Source: Pseudomonas sp. 5P_3.1_Bac2 (GTDB lineage: Bacteria > Pseudomonadota > Gammaproteobacteria > Pseudomonadales > Pseudomonadaceae). From it: a stretch of 64,000 nt of DNA. Where the stretch lies: assembly GCF_025465995.1 (NCBI RefSeq), contig NZ_JANLNY010000023.1:62001-126000 (forward strand), given 5' to 3'. The notes below the pieces were generated by a model that had not been told where the DNA came from, did no database searches, and was given only the letters and a program-made list of their open reading frames with translations. The number at the start of each line of letters is the position of its first letter. Within the stretch, counting starts at the first letter, position 1. Made by a program: the position numbers and the translations under genes. Below are positions 16,511 to 28,016 of the stretch, piece by piece.

Positions 16511-16925
16511 ACGCCTCCTGAGTTGCTAATAGTCTTACCGCTCGCTGAACCCTCCACCCTGACCCTATACGGCGCTTCTTAAAGAGATTTTTCAAAAATC
16601 GAAAATCGACAAAAAACTGAAATATCTCGAAAAAAAGCAGCCAAAAGACATGATCATGGCGAAATCATTTGCAGCGCGAATAAATCTTTAGCAGCCACTG
16701 ATAAAGATCCAATTCTTTTTTCGCATGAATAATATTCATACGGAGAATTGTCAGACAGTTATTCAGAAGGCGATCAGCAGCCGGACACTCAAACGCCCGG
16801 ATACCGGCTAACACAGAAGTGCGTAAGGGCCTGTGGCCATCAAAGCCAGCTGAACAACAGGCGCGATTTTTAGCGACAAAAGGCCAAGCCGTGGCCGCTA
16901 AGATGAATAGATAGCGTGCACATTA
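16511..16925. other. AT-rich promoter region of the tox-like operon
   Basis: This 415-base gap is AT-rich compared with its flanks and has no plausible gene. It holds the palindrome ATGAATAATATTCAT (16725-16739), a second dyad GATTTTTCAAAAATC (16586-16600) and a promoter-like pair on the minus strand. The promoter would leave an untranslated leader of about 200 bases before the methyltransferase gene. The half nearest the LysR gene (16800-16925) shows nothing I can name. Confidence 0.5.
16725..16754 (-). promoter_or_regulatory. Promoter with overlapping LysR-type box
   Basis: On the minus strand CTGACA (16754-16749) and TATTCA (16731-16726) are 17 bases apart, a fair sigma-70 match. The dyad ATGAATAATATTCAT overlaps the -10 element and contains T-N11-A with symmetric arms, the classic LysR-type box. 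The LysR gene next door is the natural candidate to bind it. Confidence 0.5.
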
Positions 16926-17861
16926 TTAGCTTTGTGGATCATTTTGGCAGACGTGCGCATTATTAACGGCCTGCATGATCACCCCCCTTAGCCAGCTGTG
17001 GGCAGGGTCCGCCTCGCGGCGCTGATGCCAGATCAACTTGAAGTCAAAGGGCGCAATCGCCAGGGGCGGCTCGAACACCCGCACGCGCGGGTCATGACCA
17101 ATCGCGCTAAGGCTGCGCCGGGCTACGGTGAGAACCAAATCAGTGCCGGCAATCAGCTCATTGGCCACGCCCCAATGCGGCAAGGTCACGGTAATACGCC
17201 GACTCAAACTTTCGCGCTTTAACGCCAGGTCAATCTCACCATCGATGCCAGAGCGCATGGCTACCAACACATGGGGGCGCGCCAGCCAACTGGCCTGATC
17301 CAACGAGCCGCTCTCCTGCAAGGTGCTGGCATCGGCCAGACAGGCAAAGCGCTCAACAAACAGCGTGCGCACGCGTAAATCCTCGTGTAAGTGCTCGGGG
17401 TAAACCCCCACTGCCATATCACTCTCACCGTCGATTACGTCGGCCATCATCGTCTCACGGCTGCTTTGCGTGACCACTAGGTCAATGCCCGGCGCCGTGG
17501 CACGTAAGGCTTTTACCAGCTCAGGCAACAGCACCCGCGCGCCGTAATCGGACATGGCCAGACGAAACACCCGCTGCGCCTGGCTAGGGTCAAATTGCGG
17601 CGGCTCCAGCAAAGCGCCCAACTGGCCAAGGGCCTCGTTGAGCGGCTGAGTCAGCTCGGCCGCCCGCGCGGTTAGCTCCAATTTGCCGTTACGCCGGATC
17701 AGCAATGGGTCATCAAACAATTTGCGCAGATGGGCCAAGGCATGACTGACCGCTGGCTGGCTCTTGTGCAAGCGCAACGCAGCCCGGGAGATGTGCTTTT
17801 CCAGCAACAGTACGTGCAGGGTTACCAGTAGGTTGAGGTCGATACGCCTTAATTTATTCAT
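16926..17861 (-). CDS. LysR family transcriptional regulator
   Basis: The 311-residue protein has an N-terminal winged helix with the LysR helix-turn-helix pattern SRAALRLHKSQPAVSHAL (about 25-42). A periplasmic-binding-like effector domain follows; the start MNKLRRIDLNLL is of the NodD/NahR type. It lies between the tox-like operon and a divergently transcribed transporter operon, so it could control either or both. In Burkholderia the LysR protein ToxR activates toxoflavin synthesis and export with toxoflavin as coinducer; a similar role here is an inference. The ATG at 17861 is followed by the expected LysR N-terminus. Confidence 0.9.
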   Translation of the reverse strand: MNKLRRIDLNLLVTLHVLLLEKHISRAALRLHKSQPAVSHALAHLRKLFDDPLLIRRNGKLELTARAAELTQPLNEALGQLGALLEPPQFDPSQAQRVFRLAMSDYGARVLLPELVKALRATAPGIDLVVTQSSRETMMADVIDGESDMAVGVYPEHLHEDLRVRTLFVERFACLADASTLQESGSLDQASWLARPHVLVAMRSGIDGEIDLALKRESLSRRITVTLPHWGVANELIAGTDLVLTVARRSLSAIGHDPRVRVFEPPLAIAPFDFKLIWHQRREADPAHSWLRGVIMQAVNNAHVCQNDPQS

Positions 17862-17957
17862 CTAGAGAATACCTCAAATGATTATTACGAATTTCCATTC
17901 AAAATATTAATAAATAAAAATTCGCCCCACGACAACTACATAAATCCGGGGTATCCC

Positions 17958-18500
17958 ATGTCGTCCTACCTCAACTTCTCTGGCGTGGCCCTGGCCGTCG
18001 CCGCCGTGGTCGCCGGTGCACTAGTCCCCCTCCAAGCCGGCAGCAATGCCAGCCTGGGCCGCGCGTTAGGCCATCCACTGTGGGCCACCATCGCTTCCCT
18101 GTTAGTCAGCCTGCTGGTCGTATTGCCGGTGCTATTGGCTATGCGCGCCCCGGCGGCGCAACTGAGCCAGGCCAGCAGCCTGCCGCTGTGGGCCTGGTTT
18201 GGCGGCGTAGCCGGCGTCATTTACATCACCAGCGCCCTGATGCTCACGCCGCGCCTGGGCGCCACCAGCTTTATCATCTGCGTGATCAGCGGGCAGATGC
18301 TGACCTCACTGCTGATGGATCATTTCGGCCTCATGGGCCTGCCCGTCAAGGAAGCCAACCTGGGCCGCGTGGCCGGGGTTGTGCTGATTTTCATCGGCAT
18401 GCTGTTAGTCCAGTGGTACACCCCAGCCAACCCGGCTACAGCGACAGCAACGTTGAGCCACGCCGAACCTGCCAGCGCCGTCAGCAGTGGCAAGCCTTAG
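17958..18500 (+). CDS. DMT family transporter (YdcZ/DUF606)
   Basis: The 180-residue integral membrane protein has about five hydrophobic helices and the repeated-glycine pattern VPLQAGSNASLGRALGHPLW typical of DUF606 (YdcZ) in the drug/metabolite transporter superfamily. It is a half-size unit that probably works as a dimer. It is divergent from the LysR gene across 96 AT-rich bases and is followed closely by the RND pump genes. Its substrate is unknown. The CGAATTT/AAATTCG inverted repeat at 17888-17924 between it and the LysR gene may be an operator. Confidence 0.82.
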   Translation: MSSYLNFSGVALAVAAVVAGALVPLQAGSNASLGRALGHPLWATIASLLVSLLVVLPVLLAMRAPAAQLSQASSLPLWAWFGGVAGVIYITSALMLTPRLGATSFIICVISGQMLTSLLMDHFGLMGLPVKEANLGRVAGVVLIFIGMLLVQWYTPANPATATATLSHAEPASAVSSGKP

Positions 18501-18513
18501 GGCCGTGCCCAGC

Positions 18514-19596
18514 GTGAAAAAAGCACTACTACTGGCCGCCGTAACGCTATTGGCGGGAGCAGGCGCCTATGTTTGGTGGAGCCATGACGCCCGCCCTGAA
18601 GAGGCGCCGCCACCCGCCAGCATCAAGGTGGCACTGGGTGAAGTGCGCAGCCAAACCATCCCGCGCTATCACCGCAGCGTCGGCACCTTGGAAGCGCTGC
18701 AACAGGTGCAGATCAGTGCCGAAGTCGAAGGCCAGGTGCGTGCTCTGCACTTCGACTCCGGGCAACAGGTCAAGGCCGGCGAGCCGCTGCTGCGTCTCAA
18801 CGATGCCCCCGAACAAGCCCAACGCCTGCGTCTGCGCGCGCAACTGCGCAACGCCGAGCAGCGCCTGAAACGCATCAATCAATTGCTACCCAGTCGCGCC
18901 AGCACCCCCGAGCAACAGGATCAGGCCCGCAGTGAGCGCGACGCCCTACGCGCCGAGCTGGCCCAGCAAGACGCCCTGATCGACCAGAAAAATATCCGCG
19001 CGCCGTTTAGCGGCCAGCTCGGTGTGCGCCGGGTCAATCTGGGCCAACACCTCAACCCCGGCGACGCCATTGTCAGCCTCAGCGACAACCGCCACTTGCG
19101 CGTTAACTTCGCCTTAGAAGAACAGCTCAGCGCCCAGCTACAGCTCAACCAGAGTGTGGAGTTACGTCTGCCGGCGGTGCCTGACCACGTCTTTATGGCG
19201 CGTATCAACGCCATTGAACCGATCCTCGACAGTGCGCGCATGGCCCAGATTCAGGCGCGTCTTGAACAGCCTGCCGCCCCCTTGGCCGCCGGCATGTTTG
19301 CCGATGTCCAGGTGCGCCGCCCCAGCACTGGCCCGAGCCTGAGCGTGGAGCAAACCGCAATCGTCGCCAGCGCTTATGGCGACACGGTGTTCATCGCCGA
19401 ACCCAATGGCGCAGGCTGGCGCGCCAAACGGGTGGCGGTGCAAACCGGCGACAGCTGGGGCAATCGCATCGAAGTGCTTAGCGGCCTGAAAGCTGGGCAA
19501 AAGGTCGTGCTTTCCGGGCAGATCAAACTCAGCGACGGCAGCCCGCTGCAAGCGGTGCGCCACAACAGCCTCGCCCCCGACGGTAGCGCGCCGTGA
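18514..19596 (+). CDS. RND efflux periplasmic adaptor subunit
   Basis: The 360-residue membrane fusion protein has an N-terminal anchor (KKALLLAAVTLLAGAGAYVW) and a biotinyl-lipoyl-like part around EVEGQVRALHFDSGQQVKAG. A short helical hairpin (about 110-150, rich in Gln, Arg and Leu), beta-barrel and membrane-proximal domains follow. It links the RND pump to an outer-membrane channel. I prefer the GTG at 18514, which puts the basic KK just before the hydrophobic anchor; another GTG at 18487 would add nine residues and overlap the DMT gene. Its stop overlaps the pump gene start (GTGA). Confidence 0.88.
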   Translation: MKKALLLAAVTLLAGAGAYVWWSHDARPEEAPPPASIKVALGEVRSQTIPRYHRSVGTLEALQQVQISAEVEGQVRALHFDSGQQVKAGEPLLRLNDAPEQAQRLRLRAQLRNAEQRLKRINQLLPSRASTPEQQDQARSERDALRAELAQQDALIDQKNIRAPFSGQLGVRRVNLGQHLNPGDAIVSLSDNRHLRVNFALEEQLSAQLQLNQSVELRLPAVPDHVFMARINAIEPILDSARMAQIQARLEQPAAPLAAGMFADVQVRRPSTGPSLSVEQTAIVASAYGDTVFIAEPNGAGWRAKRVAVQTGDSWGNRIEVLSGLKAGQKVVLSGQIKLSDGSPLQAVRHNSLAPDGSAP

Positions 19597-22500
19597 GCTT
19601 CACCGACCGCTTTATTCGCCGCCCGGTGTTGGCCCTGGTGGTAAATGCGGTGCTGTTGCTGATCGGTTTGCTGGCCATTCAATTGCTGCCCATCCGCCAA
19701 TACCCGCTGCTGGAAAACGCCACCATCAGCATCACCACCCAATATCCCGGCGCGCCGGCTGCGCTGATGCAGGGCTTCGTCACCCAGCCCATCGCACAGT
19801 CCGTGGCCTCGGTGGAGGGCATCGATTACCTCAGCTCCAGCTCGGTGCAGGGCACCAGCCGAATTGATGTGCGCCTGCGCCTCGGCCAAGACTCCAGCCA
19901 GGCACTGACCGAGGTCATGGCCAAGGTCAATCAGGTGCGCTATCGCCTGCCAGACGAGGCCTATGACCCGGTGATAGAGCGTTCCAACGGCGACTCCACC
20001 GCCGTGGCCTATGTCGGCTTCGCCAGCCAAACGTTATCCGCCGCCGCCCTGAGCGATTATCTGGCGCGCGAAGTGGAGCCGATGTTTTCCGCCATCGAAG
20101 GCGTGGCCAAGGTGGAAACCTTTGGCGGCCAGCGCCTGGCCATGCGCCTGTGGCTGGACCCGGCGCGCCTGGCCGCCCGCAGCCTGACCGCTCAGGATGT
20201 GGCCGCCGCGATCCGCGCGCAAAACTATCAAGCCGCCCCCGGCCAGGTGAAGGGTCAGTACTGGCAGGCCAGCATTGAGGTCAACAGCGACCTGGGCAGC
20301 GTCGAGCAGTTTCGCGACTTGGTGATTCTCAGTAACGCCCAGGGGCTGGTGCGCATCCGCGATATCGGCACGGTCGAGCTGGCCGCTGCCGCCAGTGACA
20401 CCAGCGCCTTGATGGATGGCGAACCCGCGGTGCATCTGGGCTTGTTTGCGGCGCCCCTGGGCAATCCGCTGGAGATTGTCGCGGCGATCAAGCAGCAGCT
20501 TAAGCACATCCGCCAGACTCTGCCGCCCGGGGTCAAAGTGGAGCTGGCATTTGAGACGGCCCGGTTTATCCAGGCCTCCATCGACGAGGTCATGAGCACC
20601 TTGGTCGAAGCCATGCTGATTGTGGTGCTGGTGATCTATCTGTGCCTGGGCTCGCTGCGCACGGTGCTCATCCCCATCGTCGCCATCCCGCTGTCATTAC
20701 TGGGCGCCGCCGGTCTGATGCTGGCGTTTGGCTTCAGCATCAATTTGCTCACCCTGCTGGCCATGGTGCTCGCCATCGGTCTGGTGGTGGACGACGCCAT
20801 CGTGGTGGTGGAAAACACCCACCGGCATATGAGCGAAGGTAAGTCCGCAGTCAGCGCCGCCCTGCTCGGCGCCCGTGAAGTGGCGGCGCCCGTGATCAGC
20901 ATGACCTTAACCCTGACCGCCGTGTACGCGCCCATCGCCTTTATGGGCGGGCTGACCGCTGCGCTGTTTCGCGAATTTGCCCTGAGCCTGGCCGGCGCGG
21001 TGGTGATCTCCGGCGTGGTCGCCCTGACCCTGTCACCGGTCATGGCCTCGCTGATTCTGCGCCCCGATGACCACAGTCGCGTAGCACGCCTGGCCAATCA
21101 CCTGTTCGATAGCAGCGCCCGGCATTACAGCCGCCTGCTGCAACTGAGCCTAGGCCATCGTTTAATCAGCCTGCTGGTGGCGCTGCTCGTGCTGTTCAGC
21201 CTGCCGTGGCTGTACCAAAACGCCCAGCATGAACTGGCCCCGGTGGAAGATCAGGCCAATCTGCTGACCTCAATCAAAGCACCGCAATACGCCAACCTGA
21301 ATTACAGCGAGGCCTTTTCACGCAAGCTCGATGAGGTCTACCAACGCCTGCCGGAAACCACCAGCCGCTGGATTATCAATGGCACCGACGGCCCGGCCAC
21401 CAGCTTTGGCGGCATCAACCTGTCGCTGTGGGATCAGCGTGAACGCGATGCCGCCGCGATCCAGGCCGACCTGCAAGGCCTGGTAGATGAAGTCGAGGGC
21501 AGCGCTATTTTTGTCTTCCAACTGCCCGCCCTGCCCGGCTCCACCGGCGGCATGCCGGTGCAACTGGTGCTGCGCACCCCTCAGGATTACCGCAGCCTGT
21601 ACGAGAGCATGCAGCAGCTTAAACAACAGGCCCGCGACAGCGGCCTGTTTGCCGTGGTCGACAGCGACTTGGACTACAACAACAGCGTGCAGCGCCTACT
21701 GATCGACCGTGACAAGGCCAACGCCATCGGCGTGAGCATGGCTGACATAGCCGAGTCGCTGGCGGTGCTGGTGGGGGAAAACTACGTCAATCGCTTCGCC
21801 CTGCATGGTCGCTCCTACGACGTGATCCCTCAGGCTAACGCGGCCGACCGCTTCGATGCCCAAGCCCTGGCGCAGCAATATGTGCGCAGCCGCGACGGCC
21901 AACTGGTGCCGCTATCCGCCTTGGTACGCCTGGAGCGCAGCACCGAGCCCAATAAACTGACGCAGTTCAACCAGCAAAACGCCGCCACCTTGCAGGCCAT
22001 CCCCGCGCCCGGCGTCAGCCTGGGCCAGTGCGTAGCCTTTTTAGAGCAAGCCAGCGCCAAGCTGGCCGCCGGTTTAAGCCACGACTGGCAAGCCGACGCC
22101 CGCCAATACGTTCACGAAGGCAACAGTCTGGTGATTGCCTTCGCTCTGGCAGTGATCATTATTTATCTGGTGCTGGCGGCGCAGTATGAAAGCCTGGTCG
22201 ATCCACTGATCATCCTGATCACCGTGCCTCTGTCGCTGTGCGGCGCCCTGATTCCCTTAGCGCTGGGCCTGGCCACCGTGAATATCTACACGCAGATTGG
22301 CCTGGTCACCTTGATCGGGCTGATCAGTAAACACGGCATTTTGATGGTGGCCTTTGCCAACGAGATTCAGCTGCAGGAACAGCTCGACCGCCATCAGGCG
22401 ATCATCAAGGCTGCGCAAATTCGCCTGCGGCCGATTCTGATGACCACCGCCGCCATGGTCGTCGGCCTGGTGCCCTTGCTCTTCGCCAGCGGCGCCGGCG

Positions 22501-22664
22501 CCCACAGCCGCCAGGGACTTGGCTTGGTGATTGTCTGCGGCATGCTCGTGGGCACCCTGTTCACCTTGCTGGTGCTGCCCACCCTGTACAGCTACCTGGC
22601 CCGCGACCATCGGGCCGCGCAACAGAGCCAACGCCTTAAAGACATTCAACAGGTCGATCAGTAG
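19593..22664 (+). CDS. RND efflux transporter permease subunit
   Basis: This is a 1023-residue HAE1-type pump with twelve expected membrane helices and two large periplasmic loops. The proton-relay residues are present: two aspartates at about D400 and D401 (VVDDAIVVVEN) and the lysine near 913 (GLISKHGIL). It starts with GTG overlapping the adaptor stop. No outer-membrane factor gene follows, so it must use one encoded elsewhere, such as an OprM-type channel. Lying beside a tox-like operon and LysR gene, it may export the product, as ToxFGHI does in Burkholderia; it could equally be a general drug pump. Confidence 0.9.
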   Translation: MSFTDRFIRRPVLALVVNAVLLLIGLLAIQLLPIRQYPLLENATISITTQYPGAPAALMQGFVTQPIAQSVASVEGIDYLSSSSVQGTSRIDVRLRLGQDSSQALTEVMAKVNQVRYRLPDEAYDPVIERSNGDSTAVAYVGFASQTLSAAALSDYLAREVEPMFSAIEGVAKVETFGGQRLAMRLWLDPARLAARSLTAQDVAAAIRAQNYQAAPGQVKGQYWQASIEVNSDLGSVEQFRDLVILSNAQGLVRIRDIGTVELAAAASDTSALMDGEPAVHLGLFAAPLGNPLEIVAAIKQQLKHIRQTLPPGVKVELAFETARFIQASIDEVMSTLVEAMLIVVLVIYLCLGSLRTVLIPIVAIPLSLLGAAGLMLAFGFSINLLTLLAMVLAIGLVVDDAIVVVENTHRHMSEGKSAVSAALLGAREVAAPVISMTLTLTAVYAPIAFMGGLTAALFREFALSLAGAVVISGVVALTLSPVMASLILRPDDHSRVARLANHLFDSSARHYSRLLQLSLGHRLISLLVALLVLFSLPWLYQNAQHELAPVEDQANLLTSIKAPQYANLNYSEAFSRKLDEVYQRLPETTSRWIINGTDGPATSFGGINLSLWDQRERDAAAIQADLQGLVDEVEGSAIFVFQLPALPGSTGGMPVQLVLRTPQDYRSLYESMQQLKQQARDSGLFAVVDSDLDYNNSVQRLLIDRDKANAIGVSMADIAESLAVLVGENYVNRFALHGRSYDVIPQANAADRFDAQALAQQYVRSRDGQLVPLSALVRLERSTEPNKLTQFNQQNAATLQAIPAPGVSLGQCVAFLEQASAKLAAGLSHDWQADARQYVHEGNSLVIAFALAVIIIYLVLAAQYESLVDPLIILITVPLSLCGALIPLALGLATVNIYTQIGLVTLIGLISKHGILMVAFANEIQLQEQLDRHQAIIKAAQIRLRPILMTTAAMVVGLVPLLFASGAGAHSRQGLGLVIVCGMLVGTLFTLLVLPTLYSYLARDHRAAQQSQRLKDIQQVDQ

Positions 22665-22708
22665 AGGCGGCGCCTGCTTAAGCAAAACGCAAACGCCAGA
22701 AACGACAA

Positions 22709-22729
22709 AGCCCGCCATTTAGGCGGGCT
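22709..22729 (-). terminator. Hairpin between the RND pump and the tRNA genes
   Basis: AGCCCGCC pairs with GGCGGGCT around a five-base loop. On the minus strand the stem is followed by TTTGTCGTTT, so it best serves as the terminator of the tRNA operon. On the plus strand it may also stop pump transcripts. Confidence 0.6.
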
Positions 22730-22802
22730 CTGCGTATGAGGCACGAATCGAAAGGCTTTTGGCGCTTTCACTAGCGTTGATTGTAAGGCTAGCCGTGAAT
22801 CA

Positions 22803-22878
22803 TGGTGGGTCGTGTAGGATTCGAACCTACGACCAATTGGTTAAAAGCCAACTGCTCTACCAACTGAGCTAACGACCC
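22803..22878 (-). tRNA. tRNA-Lys (anticodon TTT)
   Basis: The minus strand folds into a complete 76-base cloverleaf with encoded CCA. The acceptor stem GGGTCGT pairs with ACGACCC, the anticodon loop reads CTTTTAA, and the T-loop has GGTTCGAATCC. It is the last tRNA of a three-gene operon. Confidence 0.97.
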
Positions 22879-22883
22879 AAAAA

Positions 22884-22960
22884 TGGTCGGGGTAGGGGGA
22901 TTCGAACTCCCGACATCCTGCTCCCAAAGCAGGCGCGCTACCGGACTGCGCTATACCCCG
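22884..22960 (-). tRNA. tRNA-Pro (anticodon TGG)
   Basis: This is a 77-base cloverleaf with encoded CCA. The acceptor CGGGGTA pairs with TACCCCG, the anticodon loop contains TTTGGGA, and the T-loop has GTTCGAATC. It lies 5 bases upstream of tRNA-Lys. Confidence 0.97.
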
Positions 22961-22970
22961 ATGAGAAGTT

Positions 22971-23046
22971 TGGCTCCGCGACCTGGACTCGAACCAGGGA
23001 CCCAATGATTAACAGTCATTTGCTCTACCGACTGAGCTATCGCGGA
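22971..23046 (-). tRNA. tRNA-Asn (anticodon GTT)
   Basis: This is a 76-base cloverleaf with encoded CCA. The acceptor TCCGCGA pairs with TCGCGGA, the anticodon loop is CTGTTAA, and the discriminator base is G. It is the first tRNA of the operon, downstream of a strong promoter. Confidence 0.97.
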
Positions 23047-23113
23047 ACTACTTAACTTCCGTCTCAACTTCACGTTCTAGCTGTTAAACCAGTTCGCTGT
23101 GCTGAGGCGCGCC

Positions 23114-23141
23114 ATTTTACGTTTTCACGCACGGGTGTCAA
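23114..23141 (-). promoter_or_regulatory. Sigma-70 promoter of the tRNA operon
   Basis: The minus strand shows a perfect TTGACA, 16 bases, then TAAAAT, followed by a GC-rich discriminator (GGCGCGCC). This is the layout of stringently controlled stable-RNA promoters. It lies about 70 bases before tRNA-Asn. Confidence 0.85.
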
Positions 23142-23291
23142 CCCCCTAAATTGCTTTTATTCCAATGATTTGCAGAACAAAGGCGTTTTTTTTGCGCAAT
23201 GGCTATTTTTTGCTCAAGGAGACAGGGATTCTGCTTAATTTTTATACAAATCAGCAGCTTAGCGTCGTTTGTAGAGCAAAATCGCCTCACC

Positions 23292-23330
23292 AATAAAAAA
23301 CACCCCGAGCCGCGCTAACGACTCGGGGTG
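23292..23330 (-). terminator. Intrinsic terminator of clpB
   Basis: CACCCCGAG and CTCGGGGTG form a 9-bp stem around a 12-base loop. On the minus strand the stem is followed by TTTTTTATT. It lies 25 bases past the clpB stop. Confidence 0.9.
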
Positions 23331-23355
23331 TTTACTACAAGCGGCGATTGCTGAA

Positions 23356-25920
<2,565 letters not shown>

Positions 25921-25996
25921 GTGCAAACAACCCTCTTAATGATGGCAGGCCGGCACAGTGAATCGCGCCCAAAGCAAAAGCCTGCTGATGCAGAGT

Positions 25997-26024
25997 AGAT
26001 GAGGACGATAAATCGGGTTTCAAG
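25997..26024 (-). promoter_or_regulatory. Sigma-32 heat-shock promoter of clpB
   Basis: On the minus strand CTTGAAA matches the sigma-32 -35 element exactly. It is followed after 13 bases by CCTCATCT, one mismatch from CCCCATNT. The spacing is correct for RpoH promoters. Confidence 0.85.
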
Positions 26025-26159
26025 GTGGCGACCATTGACTTGGATCAGTTCAATGGCAGCAAAGGCAGACAAACAGCGCCCTTGAGCGCTTCGTCAGACA
26101 AATCAACGCAAGCCCTGGGGGCTAAATAAATGTGGCCGCGAGGCTGGGCAAAACCCAGC

Positions 26160-26885
26160 TCAATCAACCAGCCAGATCAAACTGGCAAAACGCCCGGTTT
26201 GCGCGGCACGCCGGTAGGAGTAAAAACGCGGGTCATTGTAGGTGCACAGACCGCCGCCATACACGGCGATAATGCCCTGAGCAGCCAGACGGATACGGGC
26301 GAGTTGGTAAATGTCGGCGATAAACTTGCCAGCGTTGTTGCTCGGCACAAAGGCTTCGCGAGCCGCCGCATGCTGGCTGATAAAAGCCTCACGCACTTCA
26401 GGACCGACTTCAAAGGCTTGATTGCCGATGGCCGGACCGAGCCAGGCCAAGACGTTTTCCGCCGGCAGATCCAACTGCGCCACGGTGGCTTCCAGCACCC
26501 CGCCAGCCAGTCCACGCCAGCCGGCATGGGCAGCGCCGACGCGGGTGCCAGCACGATCACAGAACAACACCGGTAAACAGTCGGCCGTCAGCACGGCGCA
26601 GGCCACGCCACGCTGGCTGGTACAGCTGGCATCGGCGCTCACCACTTGCGTCGGATCAGCCTCGGCCACCGCCGTGCCATGCACCTGTTGCAGCCACGCC
26701 GGCTGGCAACCCAGCAGGCTGACCAAACGCTCGCGGTTTTTCGCCACCGAGCGCGGGTCATCGCCCACATGATCACCCAGATTGAAACTGGCGTAAGGCG
26801 CCACACTCACCCCACCGGTACGACTGGTGACGCAACTTTTAACTCGAGCCGCAGCGGGCCACTGGGGCGTCAACCAATCGTGCAT
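26160..26885 (-). CDS. pgeF: Peptidoglycan editing factor / purine nucleoside phosphorylase YfiH
   Basis: This 241-residue protein of the YfiH (Cu-oxidase-4, laccase-domain) family has the metal-site patterns LTADCLPVLFCD and AAHAGWRGLAGG with their Cys and His residues. Relatives have been reported to act on purine nucleosides and to affect cell-wall precursor fidelity. It follows rluD by 6 bases in an rluD-pgeF operon, the same pairing as PA4544-PA4543. Nothing atypical was noted. Confidence 0.93.
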   Translation of the reverse strand: MHDWLTPQWPAAARVKSCVTSRTGGVSVAPYASFNLGDHVGDDPRSVAKNRERLVSLLGCQPAWLQQVHGTAVAEADPTQVVSADASCTSQRGVACAVLTADCLPVLFCDRAGTRVGAAHAGWRGLAGGVLEATVAQLDLPAENVLAWLGPAIGNQAFEVGPEVREAFISQHAAAREAFVPSNNAGKFIADIYQLARIRLAAQGIIAVYGGGLCTYNDPRFYSYRRAAQTGRFASLIWLVD

Positions 26886-26891
26886 AGGGGC

Positions 26892-27866
26892 TTATCCAAT
26901 AAATGCTTCGCGGTCCTGACGCAGCAGCGTCAGCAACCACACAAAATCATCAGGCAGCGGCGACTGCCATTTCATGCGCTCACCTGTGGTGGGGTGATCC
27001 AGCTCCAAGAAGCGCGCATGCAGAGCCTGGCGCGGGAAGTCTTTAAGCGTCTGCACCATACTCGGGTTGGCTGCCGGCGGAATACGAAAACGCCCGGCGT
27101 AGACCGGGTCACCCACCAGCGGGTAACCGATATGGCTCATGTGCACGCGGATTTGGTGGGTGCGGCCGGTTTCCAGCTTGACCCGGCTATGGGTGTGCGA
27201 GCGGAAGCGCTCCAGCACCCGATAGTGGGTGATCGCCGGCTTGCCACCATCGCTCACCGCCATGCGTTGACGCTGCGAGGAGCTGCGGCCAATCGGCGCG
27301 TTGATCTTGCCGCCAGACGGAATCACACCGATCACGATGCACTCATAGATGCGGCTGACCGTGCGCTTTTGCAGCTGGTCGACCAAGCGGGTTTGCGCTT
27401 CGATGGTCTTGGCCACCACCATCAAACCGGTGGTGTCTTTATCCAGACGGTGCACGATGCCCGCGCGCGGCACATTAATAATGTCCGGCACATGGTGCAG
27501 CAGGGCATTCAATAAAGTGCCATCGGCATGGCCGGCAGCCGGGTGCACGACTAAGCCAGCCGGCTTGTCGATGACCAGAATCTGCTCGTCTTCGTAGACG
27601 ATATTCAGCTCGATGTCTTGGGCGATCCACTCGCCTTGGGCTTCTTGCTCGGCTTGCAGAGCCAGCAGCGAGCCGCCATGGACGATATCCCGTGGCCGGG
27701 CCACGGCGCCGTCGACGGTCAGCAAGCCCTCTTTGATCCAGGCAGACAGACGCGAACGCGAGTGCTCGGCAAACAGGAGTGCGGCGACTTGATCGAGGCG
27801 TTGACCGCCCATATCAGAGGGCACCTCGGCGTTCAGTTGAATAAGCTGCTTATTAATAGAGGACAT
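26892..27866 (-). CDS. rluD: 23S rRNA pseudouridine synthase RluD
   Basis: RluD makes pseudouridines 1911, 1915 and 1917 in helix 69 of 23S rRNA. The 324-residue protein has an N-terminal S4 domain (about 15-75) and the catalytic motif VHRLDKDTTGLMVVAK with the active-site aspartate. It is divergent from bamD. The ATG at 27866 is preferred; a TTG at 27872 adds two residues. Confidence 0.95.
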   Translation of the reverse strand: MSSINKQLIQLNAEVPSDMGGQRLDQVAALLFAEHSRSRLSAWIKEGLLTVDGAVARPRDIVHGGSLLALQAEQEAQGEWIAQDIELNIVYEDEQILVIDKPAGLVVHPAAGHADGTLLNALLHHVPDIINVPRAGIVHRLDKDTTGLMVVAKTIEAQTRLVDQLQKRTVSRIYECIVIGVIPSGGKINAPIGRSSSQRQRMAVSDGGKPAITHYRVLERFRSHTHSRVKLETGRTHQIRVHMSHIGYPLVGDPVYAGRFRIPPAANPSMVQTLKDFPRQALHARFLELDHPTTGERMKWQSPLPDDFVWLLTLLRQDREAFIG

Positions 27867-28016
27867 GCTCAATACGAGAGGAAGGCGTAGCCTTTGGTTT
27901 CGGCCACAGGCTTGTGGTTAAATACGGCGTCTTTGCCCCAGACATACCAGGGGGGCGCTAATCATAACAGGACGGCTTTGCTCAAGACAGCCGCCGTCAC
28001 AGGGACGCAAGCCGCC

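Noticed and set aside
22803..23046. tRNA cluster as an attachment site for the accessory block
   Set aside because: No integrase gene and no direct repeat of a tRNA 3' end was found at the other border.
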